DNA from: DTU018 sp029550685
Lineage (GTDB): Bacteria > Bacillota > Syntrophomonadia > Syntrophomonadales > Syntrophomonadaceae
Direction: 5' to 3'
Length of the DNA stretch: 7,325 bases
Assembly: GCA_035412805.1 (NCBI GenBank)
Contig: DAONVO010000104.1
Coordinates: forward strand, 1 to 7,325
Position 1 is the first letter of the stretch, and every line of letters starts with the position of its first letter. Under the pieces are notes generated by a model that did not search any database, was not told the origin of the DNA, and saw only the letters and a program-made list of their open reading frames with translations. Both the position numbers and the translations under genes were made by a program. Of this stretch, positions 6,763 through 7,325 are shown one piece after another.

Positions 6763-6854
6763 ATGCTAAAATGCTGCCAAAATACATACATATTTTCCTT
6801 ATAATACCACAATGGTTTTAACTAGTATAGTTTTGGTGCTGTGTTCAAAGGGCA

Positions 6855-7325
6855 TTATTCTACCGAGAACTCATCTCCCAAATCTTTCCGCATAAGTCTA
6901 TTAGATATTTGAACGGCTTCCTCTCTACTGGTACAGGGAGCCGATATGTACCATTCATCCCAGTGATATGCACCTTTTGGGTCTTGTTTGAATCGTATAA
7001 CCGTAAGCTCCTGAAAAACACTATCTATATAGATTAATCCATAAGTGTTCTGACTGGTTCCGGGGTCGGCTATATTTTCTAAAGCCGCCTTGTGATTTTG
7101 GTTGAACTTCAGATGGCAGTTTAAAACTGTCTCATCTCCAAGGTCAATAGTTCCCACAAATTCATCCTCATTACCGAACAAAGATTTACGGTATTTGCCT
7201 TCAATAATAATATTAATAGTTTCTGTGACTGCTGGATTCCCTTGTTGGTACAGTATGCCGGTCTGGTTATAATAGATGTCTCCAGGTGAAGTGTATGAGA
7301 TATAAAAGTATGTTAGCAGGAAAAA
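6855..7325 (-). CDS. Membrane-anchored or secreted hypothetical protein, C-terminal part (5' end outside window)
   Basis: The frame is open to the right edge, so the true start is outside. A TTG at 7181 would give a shorter 108-codon frame but lacks justification, because the frame stays open and protein-like ahead of it. The visible 156 residues begin with the end of a hydrophobic segment (FFLLTYFYIS), which points to a signal peptide or anchor, then SPGDIYYNQTG, a strand-like NIIIEGKYRKSLFGNEDEFVGTI stretch at about 38-60, an acidic/aromatic middle (YIDSVFQELTVIRF, HWDEWYISAP) and a charged C-terminus. The pattern IIEGKYRKSLFG...FVGTI recalls uncharacterised small extracytoplasmic proteins of Firmicutes, but I cannot name the family. 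There is one visible Cys pair (70 and 131). No function is assigned. Confidence 0.7.
   Translation of the reverse strand, partial: FFLLTYFYISYTSPGDIYYNQTGILYQQGNPAVTETINIIIEGKYRKSLFGNEDEFVGTIDLGDETVLNCHLKFNQNHKAALENIADPGTSQNTYGLIYIDSVFQELTVIRFKQDPKGAYHWDEWYISAPCTSREEAVQISNRLMRKDLGDEFSVE

Noticed and set aside
1..7325. CRISPR array, tRNA or rRNA genes, toxin-antitoxin pair or defence island
   Set aside because: No regularly spaced repeats, no cloverleaf or rRNA signatures, and no recognised defence or toxin domains were seen on either strand.

Overview
The window looks like chromosomal DNA of a Gram-positive, probably anaerobic Clostridia-type bacterium. The clues are strong AGGAGG-like ribosome binding sites, a TTG start, sigma-A type promoter hexamers, a glutamine-dependent NAD synthetase and a long-form NfeD/slipin pair. 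A Syntrophomonas-like lineage is my guess from general resemblance only.

Layout: positions 1-83 are the 3' tail of a group II intron (domains V and VI, branch-point A at 77, 3' end near 83) that begins upstream of the window. Positions 84-418 hold no convincing gene. They form a GC-richer stretch dense in short perfect hairpins and end in a REP-like motif. Then, all on the + strand, come nadE (419-2068), a secreted or anchored M15-type zinc peptidase with two Ig/FnIII-like domains (2228-3484), a half-size EamA/DMT membrane protein (3689-4111), and a two-gene operon of a long-form NfeD membrane serine protease (4199-5563) and a slipin/SPFH protein (5567-6319). A hairpin at 6341-6364 separates this block from two minus-strand genes in AT-richer DNA: a 120-122 aa three-helix membrane protein (6394-6762) and the C-terminal 156 residues of a membrane-anchored or secreted protein that enters from the right edge (6855-7325).

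How the genes relate: only nfeD and the slipin are clearly coupled (3 bp apart, with the slipin ribosome binding site inside the end of nfeD). This is the conserved membrane-quality-control/microdomain pair. The peptidase has its own promoter and terminator, and the EamA-like gene has its own putative extended -10 promoter. nadE is a housekeeping enzyme with no functional link to its neighbours.

I see no convincing undescribed multi-gene system. The points most worth a second look are the hairpin-rich segment after the intron, the peptidase domain architecture, paired hairpins ahead of nfeD, a possible leader peptide ahead of the small membrane protein, and two unrecognised minus-strand genes.
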